Source: Polyangium sp. 15x6
Lineage (GTDB): Bacteria; Myxococcota_A; Polyangia; Polyangiales; Polyangiaceae
Direction: 5' to 3'
Length of the DNA stretch: 64,000 nt
Assembly: GCF_029960785.1 (NCBI RefSeq)
Contig: NZ_JASBQE010000022.1
Location: forward strand, 86,783-150,782
The position numbers and the translations under genes are program-made. The notes beneath the pieces are model-generated. The model was not told the DNA's origin and did no database searches. It saw nothing but the letters and a program-made list of their open reading frames with translations. Positions within the stretch are counted from its first letter, which is position 1. The number at the start of each line of letters is the position of its first letter. This document shows positions 1-9,864 of the stretch, one piece after another.

Positions 1-1564
1 TCGCCGTGGCTGCGGGCTTCGTCGCGCCCGTGCCTTTCGTCGTGCCCGCGGGTTTGTCGTCGCGTTTCGTCGTCGCTTGGGGGTCCGCGTCTGCGGACGG
101 GAGATCGTTGATGTCGAGGACCGTGCCTCCGCCCGTGCTCGCCGAGGACTCTGGGGCCGCGCCGGTCTGCACGGCCACGGGCGTCGCGGCTTGCGTGGGG
201 GCGGGCGGGCTCGGCGGCGTGGGCGCCACGTTTCCCGCGGCGTTTCCGGCCGCCGCGCGTGGCCCCATCGTGGTGCGCAGGAACATGAACGTGCCCGCGA
301 GCGAGAGCGCGGCCACCGCGCCGACGGCCATGAAGAGCCCCGCGCGCGTGTTCTTTTGCGGCGGCGTCGACGGCACGAGCGAACCCGACATCGCTCCGCC
401 CGCGTACGATTCGGGCGACGGCGGGATGATCGAGGTCGAGGAGTTCCGCGGCATGCTCGTCGGGAAGCTCGTGAGCGCCGAGTTCATGCGCGTGATCGCG
501 ATGTCCGAGACCGCCTCGTGCACGTGCGGCTGCGCGGCGCCCGGCGACATCGCGATGCCCGCGGCGCGCTCGTCGGCGGCGCGCACGGCGTCACGCAGCT
601 CGGCGCGTCGCTTCTGGCCCCGATCGCCCATCACCGAGCGCGTGAACGCGCCGATGTCGTCATCGACGACCGATGCGCCGGACAAGGCGAGGACACGCTC
701 GAGGGCCGCGTCGAGCTCCAGCATCGTCTGGTAGCGCTCGTTCGGATCCTTCTTCAAGCAGGTGAGCAGCACGCGCTCGAGCTCGACGGGGAAGCTCGGG
801 TTTTTCATGCGCGGCGGGAGCAGCGGGCGCGAGATGATGTTCTTCATCGTCGCGAGATCGTTCTCGCCGAGGAACGGGTGCAGGCCCGTCGTGAGCCGGT
901 AGAGAACGATGCCCATCGCGAAGACGTCGGTGCGCCGATCGATCTTCTGCCCGAGGGCCTGCTCGGGCGACATGTACGGCACTTTGCCCTTGAGCTGCCC
1001 TGCCGTCGTCTCGCCGCCCGCGCGGCCGAGGGCTTTCGCGACGCCGAAATCGACGAGCTTCACGATGCCGTCGTACGAGACGAGGATGTTCTGCGGCGAG
1101 ACGTCGCGGTGCACCAGGTTGAGGAGCTGATCGCTGTCGTCGCGCAGCTCGTGCGCGGCGTGCAGGCCCGCGCAGGCCTGGCGGACGATGCGGAGCGCGA
1201 TGCGCTGCGGCACGGGGACGTTGCTACGCTTGGCGGTCTTCGTGATGACGCTGAGCGCCTCGCCGTCCACCCACTCCATGACGATGTAGATCGTCTCGTC
1301 CTGCTCGCCGACGTCGAGGATCTCCGCGACGTTCGGGTGATGGATGCGCGCCGCGAGCGAGGCCTCGTCGAGGAACATCTGCTCGAACTGCGGGTCGTCC
1401 GAGAGCGACGGGAGCATCGTCTTGATGGCCACCGTCTTCTGAAACCCACGCGAGCCCTTCTGCCGCGCGGCCCAGACCGTGGCCATGCCTCCCTGTGCGA
1501 TCGGCAGGAGCAGCTCGTAGCGGCCGAGCACCATCCCTGGGGAGAGCGTCTCTTGTTGGGTCAT
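1..1564 (-). CDS. Membrane-anchored Ser/Thr protein kinase (3' end cut by window edge)
   Basis: The frame reads leftward from ATG at 1564 and is still open at base 1, so the protein has more than 520 residues. A complete Hanks-type kinase domain covers about residues 16-280: glycine loop IAQGGMATVW, Lys48 in VAIK, a helix-C Glu near 67, catalytic loop VHRDVSPQN near 152, metal-binding DFG in VDFGVA, and YMSPEQA as the APE region. All catalytic residues are present, so it should be an active kinase. A Ser/Pro-rich linker follows, then one membrane segment (AGLFMAVGAVAALSLAG, around residue 410) and an Ala/Pro/Thr-rich tail that probably lies outside the cytoplasmic membrane. The substrate cannot be told from sequence. 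The 177 bases between its start and the next gene would hold the promoter. Confidence 0.93.
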   Translation of the reverse strand, partial: MTQQETLSPGMVLGRYELLLPIAQGGMATVWAARQKGSRGFQKTVAIKTMLPSLSDDPQFEQMFLDEASLAARIHHPNVAEILDVGEQDETIYIVMEWVDGEALSVITKTAKRSNVPVPQRIALRIVRQACAGLHAAHELRDDSDQLLNLVHRDVSPQNILVSYDGIVKLVDFGVAKALGRAGGETTAGQLKGKVPYMSPEQALGQKIDRRTDVFAMGIVLYRLTTGLHPFLGENDLATMKNIISRPLLPPRMKNPSFPVELERVLLTCLKKDPNERYQTMLELDAALERVLALSGASVVDDDIGAFTRSVMGDRGQKRRAELRDAVRAADERAAGIAMSPGAAQPHVHEAVSDIAITRMNSALTSFPTSMPRNSSTSIIPPSPESYAGGAMSGSLVPSTPPQKNTRAGLFMAVGAVAALSLAGTFMFLRTTMGPRAAAGNAAGNVAPTPPSPPAPTQAATPVAVQTGAAPESSASTGGGTVLDINDLPSADADPQATTKRDDKPAGTTKGTGATKPAATA

Positions 1565-1741
1565 CGGAAGGCCCAGCGAACGCCGTGAACACGGCGCCGA
1601 TGCGCCATCCTAGCATCCAGGCCGCTTTCCCCGCCACGAACGCGTGAAAGAGCCGTTCGAGGCGTTTCCGACGATCAGGGCGTGCCGAGGGGGCGTGTGC
1701 GGAGGGCCTCGCAGGATCGAGGCCCTCGGGGGGCGTGGAGA

Positions 1742-2395
1742 TCAGGAGCCGGGCGGAACGGCCATGCCGAAGAGAGCCTGGTAGATCTGGCTCAGCTTCT
1801 GGTGCGACTCGCCCGTGAGCATGTCCTTGCCGTAGGGGAGCGTGAAGGGCGTGACGCCGGCGGCCTTGGAGCAGGTGAAGAACACCACGAGGTCGACGTT
1901 CGGCTGGCCCGGGCGAACGAACGAGACGCCCATGCCGGGCGCCGTCGTGCAATTGTTCGCGCCGGCCTGGAAGCTGTCCTCGTCGCCGAAGAGGTCGAGG
2001 AGGTCGTTCTTCATGTCCTCGTTCGTGACGGGCGTCTGGGCCACGATCGCGAGGCCGTTCCAGAGCGGGACCTGCTGCTGCGCGGGCGCCGGCTGCTGCG
2101 TCTGGCCGGGGATGAGGCCCGGCGGGATGAGGCCCGGAGCCGCCTGACTCAGGCCCTGGAGGAGCTGCTGTCCCGCAGCCTGCATCTCGGGCGGGATGGG
2201 CAGCCCCGGGATGCCCGGGAGCGCGCCCGGCGTCGCCGGCGTCGCGGCGACGGGCGGCGGCGGCGCGGTCAGGCGCAGCACAGTGATTTGCGCCTGGTCC
2301 ATCTGATCGAAGGGCGCCGTGCGAGAGGCACAGCCCGCCGAGAGGGGGGCGACGAAGAGGGCAAGACCGAGAAAGGTGCGGAGACTCGAGTTCAT
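1742..2395 (-). CDS. Predicted lipoprotein of unknown function
   Basis: 217 residues. The chosen ATG at 2395 gives a compact lipoprotein signal (MNSSLRTFLGLALFVAPLSAGC) with lipobox LSAGC and Cys22 as the lipidation site; an in-frame ATG at 2440 would add 15 residues before the signal and is less likely. A Pro/Gly/Gln-rich stretch (about residues 45-110, with PGLIPPGLIPG-like repeats) leads to a better-ordered C-terminal half with two further Cys (CTTAPGMG and FFTCSKA) that could pair. I recognise no enzyme motif. It probably sits on the inner leaflet of the outer membrane or in the periplasm. Confidence 0.75.
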   Translation of the reverse strand: MNSSLRTFLGLALFVAPLSAGCASRTAPFDQMDQAQITVLRLTAPPPPVAATPATPGALPGIPGLPIPPEMQAAGQQLLQGLSQAAPGLIPPGLIPGQTQQPAPAQQQVPLWNGLAIVAQTPVTNEDMKNDLLDLFGDEDSFQAGANNCTTAPGMGVSFVRPGQPNVDLVVFFTCSKAAGVTPFTLPYGKDMLTGESHQKLSQIYQALFGMAVPPGS

Positions 2396-2540
2396 CGTTT
2401 CTACCTCGCTTAGTACCACGGTTTGACGGACGAAGGGCAAGCCCAGTCGTCGGCAACGTGCTGAAACGTCGCGCGGCGCTCTCGACCTCCGACCGCGGCC
2501 GGCGTATGGTCTGCCGAGCGCTCACGGGCGCCCCGACGTG

Positions 2541-3671
2541 ATGGAACCGGAAATCGAGCTCGAACGATTCGCCGCGTTATGTGCGGAGGTCGAGGCTGGG
2601 ACGCCCCTCGAGGAGGTTTTGCGCATCGAGGCGCTCTCCGCCGAGGCATGGGGCGTGAGCCGCAACGCCTGGATGGAGCGCATGTCGCGCGAGCCAGAGG
2701 CGACACGCAACGCGCTCGAGGCGCGCTACAAGGCAGCCTTCGAAGCGCGGTCGCGGGCCATCGAGGCCCGAAAGGCGCGCGCCGCAGCCGGTGGCGGCGA
2801 GGACGAGCCGACGCCGCAGCGCCCGCACTCGGTGCCGCTCGGGCTCATGGACACCGTGCCCATGTTGCCGACGGCCGATCCGGAGCAGCTTCTCGCGAGG
2901 CTCCGCGCGCGGAGGGCCGCCGCAGCCGCAGCAGCAGGCGAGGGGGCGACGCCGCTGGCGCCTGCCGTGAAGGGGCCGCCGCCGCCGCCGCGAGAGAGCG
3001 CGCCAGGCGCGAAGGCGCCGCCGGACGAGCACACGCCGCCGATGCGACCGCGCGTCGCCACGATTCCCGATCCGCTTCCGGCGCGGCAGACGCAGCCCGT
3101 GCCGGCGACGCCCAGCAGGCCCGCGCTGCCGTTCCAGGCCGCCCCGCTTCCGCCGCCCGCGCCTCCTCCCAAGCCGTCGTCGCCTGGCATGATGGCCGCG
3201 GCCCTTCCGCCGCCCGCGCCGCCTCCCAAGCCGATCGGCGCGGCCCCGCCGCAGCCGCAGCCCCCGCCGCAGCCCGCGGGGTACGGATATCCGCCGGCGC
3301 CCGGAGCGCCGGCCGCGGCTGGACCTGCGAGCACGGGGGCGCCGGTGTCGAGCTCGTCGTACTCGCAGCGCCCGACGCCCGTTCCCATGCCGCCGACGGT
3401 GCCGCAGCCGATGACGCTCGCGGGCTTCCCGGCGGTCGCCTCGGGCCCGCAGCTCAGCCTCGAACGGTATGCGGCGTTCGCCGCGGAGATCGCGGTGAAT
3501 CCCGCGGCGCTCGGCGAGATCCGCGCGAAGTACGGGCTCACGGACACGGCGCACACGACCGAGACCGAGGCCTGGCAGCGGCGGTTCGCGGCGGATCGCG
3601 ACACGTACGTGCGGTACGCGACGCTGTACCAGCACTACCGCGACTGGTTCGCGTCGCGCGGGCCGCGTTGA
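2541..3671 (+). CDS. Proline-rich protein with a duplicated helical end module
   Basis: 376 residues from ATG at 2541; a GTG three bases earlier is the alternative. The N-terminal ~65 residues (LERFAALCAEVEAG...WMERMSREPEA) and the C-terminal ~70 residues (LERYAAFAAEIAVN...WQRRFAADRDT) look like two copies of one helical module: both start LERFAA/LERYAA, have an invariant Trp about 40 residues in, and end in an Arg/Tyr/Phe-rich helix. Between them lie about 200 residues of Pro/Ala-rich linker with PPPAPPPKP repeats. There is no signal peptide or membrane segment, so it is probably cytoplasmic. Function unknown. It ends one base before the stop of the convergent hybrid kinase gene. Confidence 0.8.
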   Translation: MEPEIELERFAALCAEVEAGTPLEEVLRIEALSAEAWGVSRNAWMERMSREPEATRNALEARYKAAFEARSRAIEARKARAAAGGGEDEPTPQRPHSVPLGLMDTVPMLPTADPEQLLARLRARRAAAAAAAGEGATPLAPAVKGPPPPPRESAPGAKAPPDEHTPPMRPRVATIPDPLPARQTQPVPATPSRPALPFQAAPLPPPAPPPKPSSPGMMAAALPPPAPPPKPIGAAPPQPQPPPQPAGYGYPPAPGAPAAAGPASTGAPVSSSSYSQRPTPVPMPPTVPQPMTLAGFPAVASGPQLSLERYAAFAAEIAVNPAALGEIRAKYGLTDTAHTTETEAWQRRFAADRDTYVRYATLYQHYRDWFASRGPR

Positions 3672-3672
3672 G

Positions 3673-6036
3673 CTAGCGCGCCGAGACCAGTTGACGTAGC
3701 AGGGCGCGTAGCTTCGGGAGGTCGAACGGCTTCTCGAGCTGCGGGTTTCGAACCTCTTCGAGGAACGCGCGCATGCGCGGCGTGAACGCGCCGCCCGTCA
3801 CGAAAACGAGGCGCGCGGCGACGTCCGGCGCGCGCTGGCGTAGCGCCTCGTGCACGTCCACGCCCGTGACGTCGGGCATCATCAGGTCGCAGAGGATCGC
3901 GTCGAACGACGGGTCCTTTTCGAGCAGCGCGAGCGCATCACGGCCGCTCGTCGAGACCACGACGTCGTGCTCGTCGGCGAGGAACATCTTGAGCGCGTTC
4001 GCGAGCGGCGCCTCGTCGTCGATCACGAGCACGCGGCCGCGGCGGGGCTTGGCCTCGGGGGGCTTCGGCTTCATGGGTGGCTTCTGGGCGAGGTTCGGCT
4101 CGTCGGCGCGGATCGCGCGCGCGCCGTCGACGGGTTTTCCGGCCGCGGCGCCGGGCGGAAGTACGACACGAAAGATCGTCTCGCCGGGCCTCGATGCTAG
4201 CTCGATCGTGCCACCGAGGCGCGTGACGATTCCCTGGCAGATCCACAGCCCGAGGCCCGTGCCCACCCCCGCGGGCTTCGTCGTGAAGAAGGGATCGAAA
4301 ATCTTCGCTTTGACGTCGTCGGGGATGCCAGGCCCCGAGTCCATCACCTCGACGACCACGCGTCCCGCGTCGCCGACGTAGGTGCGCAGGCGGATCAGGT
4401 TGGCCGCCGCGTTTCCTTCGGGCAGCGCCTGCGCCGCGTTGACGAGCAAGTTCACGAAGACCTGGCCGAGCCGCGCTTCGTTGGCGTCGACGAGCGGCAC
4501 GTCGTCGTACTCCTTCACGAGGCGCGCGCGGTGGCGGATCTCGCCGAAGACCATGTTGAGCGACGCGTCGAGCACGCGGCGCACGTCGGTCGGCGCGATC
4601 TCGCCGTCGTCCGCGCGGGAGAACGTTCGCAAGTCGCGCACGATGCTGCGCATGCGCTCGGCCGCCTCGCGCGCGCCGTCGATTGTCGCTTCGATCTCGA
4701 CGGCGAGCTGCGTGATGTCGCCCGGCATGAGATCCGCGGCGCGCTCGAGGGCTTCGACGCGTTGCTTCAGCGCGGGCAGCGCCTCCGCGGTCGCCACCGT
4801 GAGCTGCGTGAGCACGTAGGCGAGGGGGCTGTTGATCTCGTGCGCCACCCCGGCCGCGAGCGTGCCGACCGCGGCCATGCGCTCGGCTTGCACGAGGCGC
4901 GCTTGCATCTGCTTGCGCTCGGTCAGATCACGCGCGATGCCGACGATCGCCGGCGCGCCGTCGTAGTCGACGTCCAGGCTCACGACCTCCGCGTGCACGA
5001 CGGATCCATCACGACGGAGCAGCCGGTACTCCTGCGGCGAGACCGACGTGCCGCGCTCGAGCTCGGTGTGGTGTTGGTCCTGCGTGGGGCGATCGTCGGG
5101 GTGCACCGAGTCCCGCGCGAGGCGCCCGATGAACTCGCCCGCGCGCTCGTAGCCGAGGTACGTGACGAGCGCCGGGTTCGCGTAGATCCACCGGCCTTGA
5201 CGCACCACGCCGATGGCGTCGGGCGCGCGCTCGATCAGCGCGCGGAACCTCGCCTCCGATCGCTTCAGCGCTTCCTCGGCGGCTTGCTTCTCGGTCACGT
5301 CCTCGACGAGGGCCGCGACGCCGATCACCACGCCCTGCGCGTCGACGAGCGCCGCGGCGGACCACTCGCAGCAGATGATCCGTCCGTCCTTCCGTCGGTT
5401 TTCGTTGCGGCTCCGCTCGACACCCGTCTGCTGGAGGAGCCCGTCCCACAGCGCGCTGACGAACGGCCAGGCGCTGTCGGGCACGATGAAGCCCGGCTCG
5501 CGCTTGCCGATGGCCTCCTCCTCGGTGTAGCCGAAGATCCGCGTCGCCGACGGGTTCCACTCGAGCACCTCGAAGCGCGTGTTCCACACGATCACGCCAA
5601 GGGGGCTGCGCTTGACGTAGAGCGCGTGGCGCTGCTCGCTCTCGCGCAGCGCGGCGAGGGCTTGGTTTCGACCCGTGAGGTCCTCGACCACGCCCATGCC
5701 GCCGATGACGACGCCGCTCGCGTTCCGGAGCGGGCAAAGGCGCATCGAGACCCACACGACGGCGTCGCTCGTGGTCGCCTGGTAGCGGCCCTCGTACGTG
5801 CTCGACTCGCCTTCGAGGGCACGCTCGATCGAGGGCAGCACGGTGCGGTCGCGCAGCCCGTGCATGTCGAAGGACGTGAGCCGCTCGTTCGTCGTCTGGA
5901 GGAGCTGTACGAAGCGCGCGTTCCACGTGGTGAGCCGGAGATCCCGGTCGTACAGGAACACGCCGACGGGCGCCTGTTCGAAGAGCGTGCGGTAACGCTC
6001 CTCGGATTCACGCAGGGCCTCGCTGGTATCGTTCAT
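3673..6036 (-). CDS. Hybrid sensor histidine kinase with three PAS domains and a C-terminal receiver
   Basis: 787 residues, no membrane segment, hence a soluble cytoplasmic sensor. Domains in order: PAS/PAC about 8-125, PAS/PAC about 130-250, PAS/PAC about 255-380, HisKA with H-box [12 protein letters not shown] (phospho-accepting His near 400), HATPase with N-box [21 protein letters not shown] and [11 protein letters not shown], then a receiver domain (about 665-787) with acidic pair DDE, phospho-acceptor Asp in ILCDLMMPD, and the conserved Thr (FVTGG) and Lys (EKPFD). The signal is probably small-molecule or redox sensing through the PAS domains; no ligand-binding residue can be named. No response-regulator gene is adjacent, so the fused receiver or a distant partner is the output. 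Confidence 0.95.
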   Translation of the reverse strand: MNDTSEALRESEERYRTLFEQAPVGVFLYDRDLRLTTWNARFVQLLQTTNERLTSFDMHGLRDRTVLPSIERALEGESSTYEGRYQATTSDAVVWVSMRLCPLRNASGVVIGGMGVVEDLTGRNQALAALRESEQRHALYVKRSPLGVIVWNTRFEVLEWNPSATRIFGYTEEEAIGKREPGFIVPDSAWPFVSALWDGLLQQTGVERSRNENRRKDGRIICCEWSAAALVDAQGVVIGVAALVEDVTEKQAAEEALKRSEARFRALIERAPDAIGVVRQGRWIYANPALVTYLGYERAGEFIGRLARDSVHPDDRPTQDQHHTELERGTSVSPQEYRLLRRDGSVVHAEVVSLDVDYDGAPAIVGIARDLTERKQMQARLVQAERMAAVGTLAAGVAHEINSPLAYVLTQLTVATAEALPALKQRVEALERAADLMPGDITQLAVEIEATIDGAREAAERMRSIVRDLRTFSRADDGEIAPTDVRRVLDASLNMVFGEIRHRARLVKEYDDVPLVDANEARLGQVFVNLLVNAAQALPEGNAAANLIRLRTYVGDAGRVVVEVMDSGPGIPDDVKAKIFDPFFTTKPAGVGTGLGLWICQGIVTRLGGTIELASRPGETIFRVVLPPGAAAGKPVDGARAIRADEPNLAQKPPMKPKPPEAKPRRGRVLVIDDEAPLANALKMFLADEHDVVVSTSGRDALALLEKDPSFDAILCDLMMPDVTGVDVHEALRQRAPDVAARLVFVTGGAFTPRMRAFLEEVRNPQLEKPFDLPKLRALLRQLVSAR

Positions 6037-6101
6037 CTAGAACCCCGACGCGGGTGCGTCGTGCTGCGCCAGCATGCCAAAAGGCGAAGCCTTACGGACG
6101 G

Positions 6102-6147
6102 AAAAAGGCGTCGACCCCTCCCGTTGTGGGCGAGGTTGACGCCTTTT
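6102..6147 (-). terminator. Intrinsic terminator of the guaA group
   Basis: On the minus strand a GC-rich stem, AAAAGGCGTC...GACGCCTTTTT with an imperfect inner part (about 17 of 21 positions pair) and a five-base loop, ends in a run of five T. It lies about 60 bases downstream of the last leftward gene (stop at 6207) and before the start of the next leftward gene at 6036. The A-run on the opposite arm means it could also work on plus-strand transcripts. Confidence 0.7.
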
Positions 6148-6206
6148 CGTCTCGGATCAGCGTACGCGCCTTTCGGCGCGTGCCGGCGAGGGGGCCGAAC
6201 GTCCGG

Positions 6207-6377
6207 TCAGGACGCCTGTTCGGTCTTCGGGGCCTTCTCGGCCTTGGTCTTCTTCCGCGCCTCGGCGTCCAGCAGGCCAATACGCGCCTTCTGGCCGCGC
6301 TTGATCCGCTTCTTCTTCAGCGGCGTGGAGAGCCACTCGTGCCGCAACCGGATGTTCCACTTCGGGGTATTCGCCAT
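6207..6377 (-). CDS. Small very basic protein of unknown function
   Basis: 56 residues starting MANTPKWNIRLRHEW; the in-frame ATG at 6446 would add 23 residues that lack the Lys/Arg bias, so the inner ATG at 6377 is preferred. The protein is strongly basic (LKKKRIKRGQKAR core, then an Ala/Lys/Glu-rich tail), which suggests RNA or ribosome binding, but I cannot place it in a named family. It is the last gene before an intrinsic terminator and follows guaA and a PEGA lipoprotein gene in the same direction. Confidence 0.6.
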   Translation of the reverse strand: MANTPKWNIRLRHEWLSTPLKKKRIKRGQKARIGLLDAEARKKTKAEKAPKTEQAS

Positions 6378-6452
6378 GTCTGTCCTCGGGGAGCGCGGGA
6401 CGGTAGCGAAACATCCCGCAGAGTCAAGTCCTTCTTGCCCGGACAAGCCGGA

Positions 6453-6773
6453 TCAGTCGGGGATTTTCACGAGGTCCACCTCGAGGCGGATCGGCGGATC
6501 CCCCTCGCGGGCCTCGACGAGCTTGTCCCAGGGGAAAAAGCCCGGCTTCTCCACGGTGATCCGGTGCTTGCCCGGGGGCAGGGCGACGCCGCGCTTCGCC
6601 ACGAACGCGAGCGCCCCGATGTACATGTCGTCGATCGTGACCGACGCGTCCGGGGCGTTGCCCTTCACCCGCAAGGAGACCGTGGCCGGCGCGCTCGGCG
6701 CGCACGCGGCTGCGAGGAGGGACCACCCGACGAGGGCCGCGAGGGCCCCGCGTTTCGCGCTCGTTTGCATCAT
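6453..6773 (-). CDS. PEGA-domain lipoprotein
   Basis: 106 residues. The start is placed at ATG 6773, whose ATGA overlaps the guaA stop codon (6770-6772), so translation is probably coupled; an ATG at 6779 is also in frame. A signal peptide ends in the lipobox LAAAC. The rest is one PEGA-type beta-sandwich: [18 protein letters not shown], then [15 protein letters not shown], the typical proline-glycine-lysine/histidine turn. PEGA domains are common in myxobacterial envelope proteins and are thought to bind other envelope components. The link to guaA looks positional rather than functional. Confidence 0.8.
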   Translation of the reverse strand: MMQTSAKRGALAALVGWSLLAAACAPSAPATVSLRVKGNAPDASVTIDDMYIGALAFVAKRGVALPPGKHRITVEKPGFFPWDKLVEAREGDPPIRLEVDLVKIPD

Positions 6774-8326
6774 TCCCATTCGATCGTGGCCGGAGGCTTC
6801 GACGAGACATCGTACACGACGCGGTTGACGCCGCGGACCTCGTTGATGATCCGCGCGCTCGTTCGTCCGAGCACCTCGTGCGGGATCCGCGCCCAGTCGG
6901 CCGTCATGCCGTCCTTCGACTCCACGGCGCGGAGCGCGATCACCTCGTCGTACGTGCGCTCGTCGCCCATCACGCCGACGGTGCGCACGGGCAAGAGCAC
7001 GCAGAAGCTCTGCCAGATCTTGTCGTAGAGCCCCGCCTCGCGGATCTCCTCCTCGAAGATCGCGTCGGCCTCGCGCAGGACTTGCAAGCGCTCCTCCGTG
7101 AGCGGGCCGAGGCAACGCACCGCGAGGCCCGGGCCGGGGAAGGGATGCCGCCAGAGCAGGTGGTGCGGGATGCCCATCGTCGCGCCGACCGCGCGTACCT
7201 CGTCCTTGAAGAGCTCACGCAGAGGCTCGACGAGGCCGAGCTTCATGCGCTCGGGCAAGCCGCCGACGTTGTGGTGGCTCTTGATCACCGCGCTCGGGCC
7301 CTTCGCCGAGACGCTCTCGATCACGTCCGGGTAGAGCGTGCCCTGCACGAGGAAGCGGCAATCCTCGATTTTCTTCGCCTCCTCCTCGAAGACCTCGATG
7401 AAGACACGGCCGATCGTCTTGCGCTTCTGCTCGGGATCCGTGACGCCGGAGAGCGCGTCGAGGAAGCGCGCGCGCGCGTCGACGTGCACGAGCCGGAGGT
7501 GGTAGTGGTCGCCGAACATCTTCACGACCTGCTCGGCCTCGCCTTTTCGGAGCAGGCCGTTGTCGACGAAGATGCAGACGAGCCGATCGCCGAGCGCGCG
7601 GTGACAGAGGATCGCGGCGACCGAGGAGTCGACGCCGCCCGAGAGGCCACACACGGCGCTCGCGTCGGGGCCGACCTTCTGGCGGATCACCTCGACGGAC
7701 TCCTCGACGAACGAGGCCGGGGTCCATGTGGGCTCGAGGCCGCAGACGTCGAAGAGGAACGCTTCGAGCAGGTCCTTGCCGCGGCGCGTGTGCGCGACCT
7801 CGGGGTGGAACTGCAGGCCGTAGATGTGGCGCTCGTCGTCGGCGATCGCGGCGAACGGGGTCGTGTCCGTGGTGCCGAGCGTGGAGAAGCCCGGCGGGAG
7901 CTCGACGACCTTGTCGCCGTGGCTCATCCAGACGTCGAGGACGTCGCCGTCGTTGAAGCGTCCGAAGACGCCGGCGGCGCGGGTCGTGCGGACCAGCGCC
8001 GGCCCGTACTCGCCCTCGGTGCCGCGCTCGACCTTGCCGCCGAGCAGGTGCGAGAGGAGCTGCATGCCGTAGCAGATGCCGAGGATCGGGATGCCGACGG
8101 AGAAGAGCTCGGCAGAGATGTGCGGGGCGCCTTCGCCGTAGACGCTCGACGGTCCGCCCGAGAGGATGATGCCGCGGGGGGCGAGCTCGCGGATGCGCTC
8201 GATCGGCAGGTCGTAGCGGTAGACCTCGCAGTACACGGAGGCCTCGCGGATCCGGCGGGCGATGAGCTGGGTGTATTGCGAACCGAAATCCAGGATCAGG
8301 ACGAGGTCCCGTCGGCCAGTGAGCAT
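6770..8326 (-). CDS. guaA: GMP synthase (glutamine-hydrolysing)
   Basis: 518 residues, normal length. It converts XMP to GMP using ATP and glutamine in the cytoplasm, the last step of guanine nucleotide synthesis. The N-terminal class I amidotransferase domain shows [16 protein letters not shown], the nucleophile Cys in [11 protein letters not shown], and the catalytic His-x-Glu in [10 protein letters not shown]. The ATP pyrophosphatase domain has the P-loop [12 protein letters not shown], and the C-terminal dimerisation domain ends PPATIEWE as in the family. It begins a leftward group with a PEGA lipoprotein (4-base overlap) and a small basic protein, ended by the terminator near 6102. Confidence 0.98.
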   Translation of the reverse strand: MLTGRRDLVLILDFGSQYTQLIARRIREASVYCEVYRYDLPIERIRELAPRGIILSGGPSSVYGEGAPHISAELFSVGIPILGICYGMQLLSHLLGGKVERGTEGEYGPALVRTTRAAGVFGRFNDGDVLDVWMSHGDKVVELPPGFSTLGTTDTTPFAAIADDERHIYGLQFHPEVAHTRRGKDLLEAFLFDVCGLEPTWTPASFVEESVEVIRQKVGPDASAVCGLSGGVDSSVAAILCHRALGDRLVCIFVDNGLLRKGEAEQVVKMFGDHYHLRLVHVDARARFLDALSGVTDPEQKRKTIGRVFIEVFEEEAKKIEDCRFLVQGTLYPDVIESVSAKGPSAVIKSHHNVGGLPERMKLGLVEPLRELFKDEVRAVGATMGIPHHLLWRHPFPGPGLAVRCLGPLTEERLQVLREADAIFEEEIREAGLYDKIWQSFCVLLPVRTVGVMGDERTYDEVIALRAVESKDGMTADWARIPHEVLGRTSARIINEVRGVNRVVYDVSSKPPATIEWE

Positions 8327-8383
8327 GGTCGCCGCGCTAGCACTTTTCGCGGGAGGGGGCGAGCCGGAGAGGGTGAGAAGCGG

Positions 8384-8860
8384 CTAGATGGGAATGGGCG
8401 TCGGGACGAACGAAGTCATCCCCGGCGGAACGGGGACGTCGGGGTGTTTCTCCAGGACGGCCGCGAGGGCCTTGGCGAGCCGCTCGCCGTCCGCCGGATC
8501 GCTGCCGCGCGCCGAATAGAAAACCGCGTACTTTCCGGCGAACGCAGGCGGCGCGGGGCCGCCGTCCGCGGCGAGCGCGACGGAGAGGCGCACGACGGCG
8601 CGATCCTTTGCGCAAACGAGGGTGAGGACGCCGTCCTGAACGGCGAGGATTTCGCGCACGGTAAAACCGTCGAGTGTGCTGCCGGGCGCGAGGGGGGCGA
8701 CGAGGGCGAGCTCGGCAGGGCTGGCGGGGCGGGGTGGGGACGCGGGTCGGGAGGAGATGACGGGGGTCGGCGAGGGATCGGCCGGGGCGTCGCCGCCGCG
8801 GGAGCAGGCGGGGAGGGCGAGGAGCAGGGCAGGGAGGACGAGCGAGCCAGGCCGGATCAC
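8384..8860 (-). CDS. Small predicted lipoprotein
   Basis: 158 residues from a GTG at 8860 (the frame continues far upstream, but only from this codon does it begin with a lipoprotein signal, IRPGSLVLPALLLALPAC). A Pro/Ser/Ala linker of about 40 residues follows, then a compact domain with FTVREILAVQDGVLTLVCAKDRAVVRL and KYAVFYSARG, apparently a small alpha/beta or beta-sandwich fold. I recognise no family. Its start lies 39 bases from that of the divergent hydrolase lipoprotein gene, so the two share a promoter region. Confidence 0.65.
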   Translation of the reverse strand: MIRPGSLVLPALLLALPACSRGGDAPADPSPTPVISSRPASPPRPASPAELALVAPLAPGSTLDGFTVREILAVQDGVLTLVCAKDRAVVRLSVALAADGGPAPPAFAGKYAVFYSARGSDPADGERLAKALAAVLEKHPDVPVPPGMTSFVPTPIPI

Positions 8861-8899
8861 GAGGGCGAGGGTATCATCCCGGTGTAGGCTGGGGCTCGC

Positions 8900-9790
8900 A
8901 TGGATCGCGCGGGCTTCGTGGCGTTGCTCTTCTGTGTGCCGACGGTCTCGGCTTGCGAAAGCCCACCCGCGTCCGCGCCCGCTGCCGCGTCCGCGCCCGT
9001 ACCCGTTTCCGCTTCCGCCGCGGTGTCTGCGCTCGCGTCCTCGTCCTCGTCCGCGCCCGCGCCCGCGCCCGCGCTCACGTCCGCCTCCGCCATCGTCGAT
9101 CTGCCCATTCCCGGCCATTCCGCTGCCGTCGTCTCGCTTCCCCTCGGCACCACATCCAAGAGGCCCGTGATCATCGCGGCGCATGGCAATTACGACCGCC
9201 CCGAATGGCAATGCGACGTCTGGCGCTCGCTCCTCGGCGCTCGCGCGAATCACGTCTTCGTCCTCTGCCCGCGCGGCGTGCGCAGGCCGGATTCTCCTTC
9301 CCCCGACGACGTGCGTTTCACGTACGAAAACAATGCCGCGCTGGAGCGCGAGATCGACGCCGGCCTCGCGGCGCTTTCTGCTGCATACTCCGATTTCGTC
9401 GATCCGGGACCGGTCGTCCATGCGGGGTTTTCGCTGGGCGCGATCCAGGGCGTGGCCATCGCGGGACGACGCCCCGAGCGTTCGCCGCGGCTCGTCCTGA
9501 TCGAGGGCGGACACGCGGCCTGGAAGCCCGAGGTCGTGAGCGCATTCGCGAAGATCGAGGGCGCGCGCGTGCTGTTCGTGTGCTCGCAGAGCGGGTGCGC
9601 CGCGGATGCGCGGTGGGCGGCATCGCGATTGGAGAAGGCTGGGGTCGAGACGAAGATTGCGAAAAGCGCGAACGTCGGGCACCGATACGATGGACCGGTC
9701 GCGGAGACGACACGCTCCGCGCTGGAATGGGTGTTCGAGGGGGATGCGCGGTTCGAGGTCGAAGCAAAAGCCCCAGCTCCTCGGCCGTGA
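8900..9790 (+). CDS. Alpha/beta hydrolase lipoprotein
   Basis: 296 residues. A short signal ends VSAC, followed by a low-complexity Ala/Ser/Pro/Val linker (about residues 20-65) that would hold the enzyme away from the membrane. The hydrolase core has strand PVIIAAHGNYD, the nucleophile elbow GFSLGA (Ser near 179), and a late His in NVGHRYDG that fits the catalytic triad. Two Cys in FVCSQSGCAAD may form a disulfide. Substrate unknown: an esterase or dienelactone-hydrolase-like enzyme. The repeated Ala/Ser codons of the linker explain the pyrimidine-rich tract at 8960-9100. Confidence 0.8.
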   Translation: MDRAGFVALLFCVPTVSACESPPASAPAAASAPVPVSASAAVSALASSSSSAPAPAPALTSASAIVDLPIPGHSAAVVSLPLGTTSKRPVIIAAHGNYDRPEWQCDVWRSLLGARANHVFVLCPRGVRRPDSPSPDDVRFTYENNAALEREIDAGLAALSAAYSDFVDPGPVVHAGFSLGAIQGVAIAGRRPERSPRLVLIEGGHAAWKPEVVSAFAKIEGARVLFVCSQSGCAADARWAASRLEKAGVETKIAKSANVGHRYDGPVAETTRSALEWVFEGDARFEVEAKAPAPRP

Positions 9791-9864
9791 TGTCCTCCAC
9801 AAGCGATGGTTTGCCGCTCATCGCGCTGGTAAAACCGGGAGGGAATTGGTAGCGTGCCGCGGCC

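Noticed and set aside
6053..6100. Riboswitch upstream of guaA
   Set aside because: This DNA is downstream of the guaA group, and the real upstream region (8327-8383) is too short and shows no purine-riboswitch-like elements.
4531..8887. Long plus-strand open frames opposite the hybrid kinase and guaA
   Set aside because: They are antisense to clearly conserved genes; GC-rich third positions create such shadows.
8384..9802. 472-residue leftward open frame
   Set aside because: Only the last 158 residues start with a proper lipoprotein signal; the rest is antisense to the hydrolase gene.
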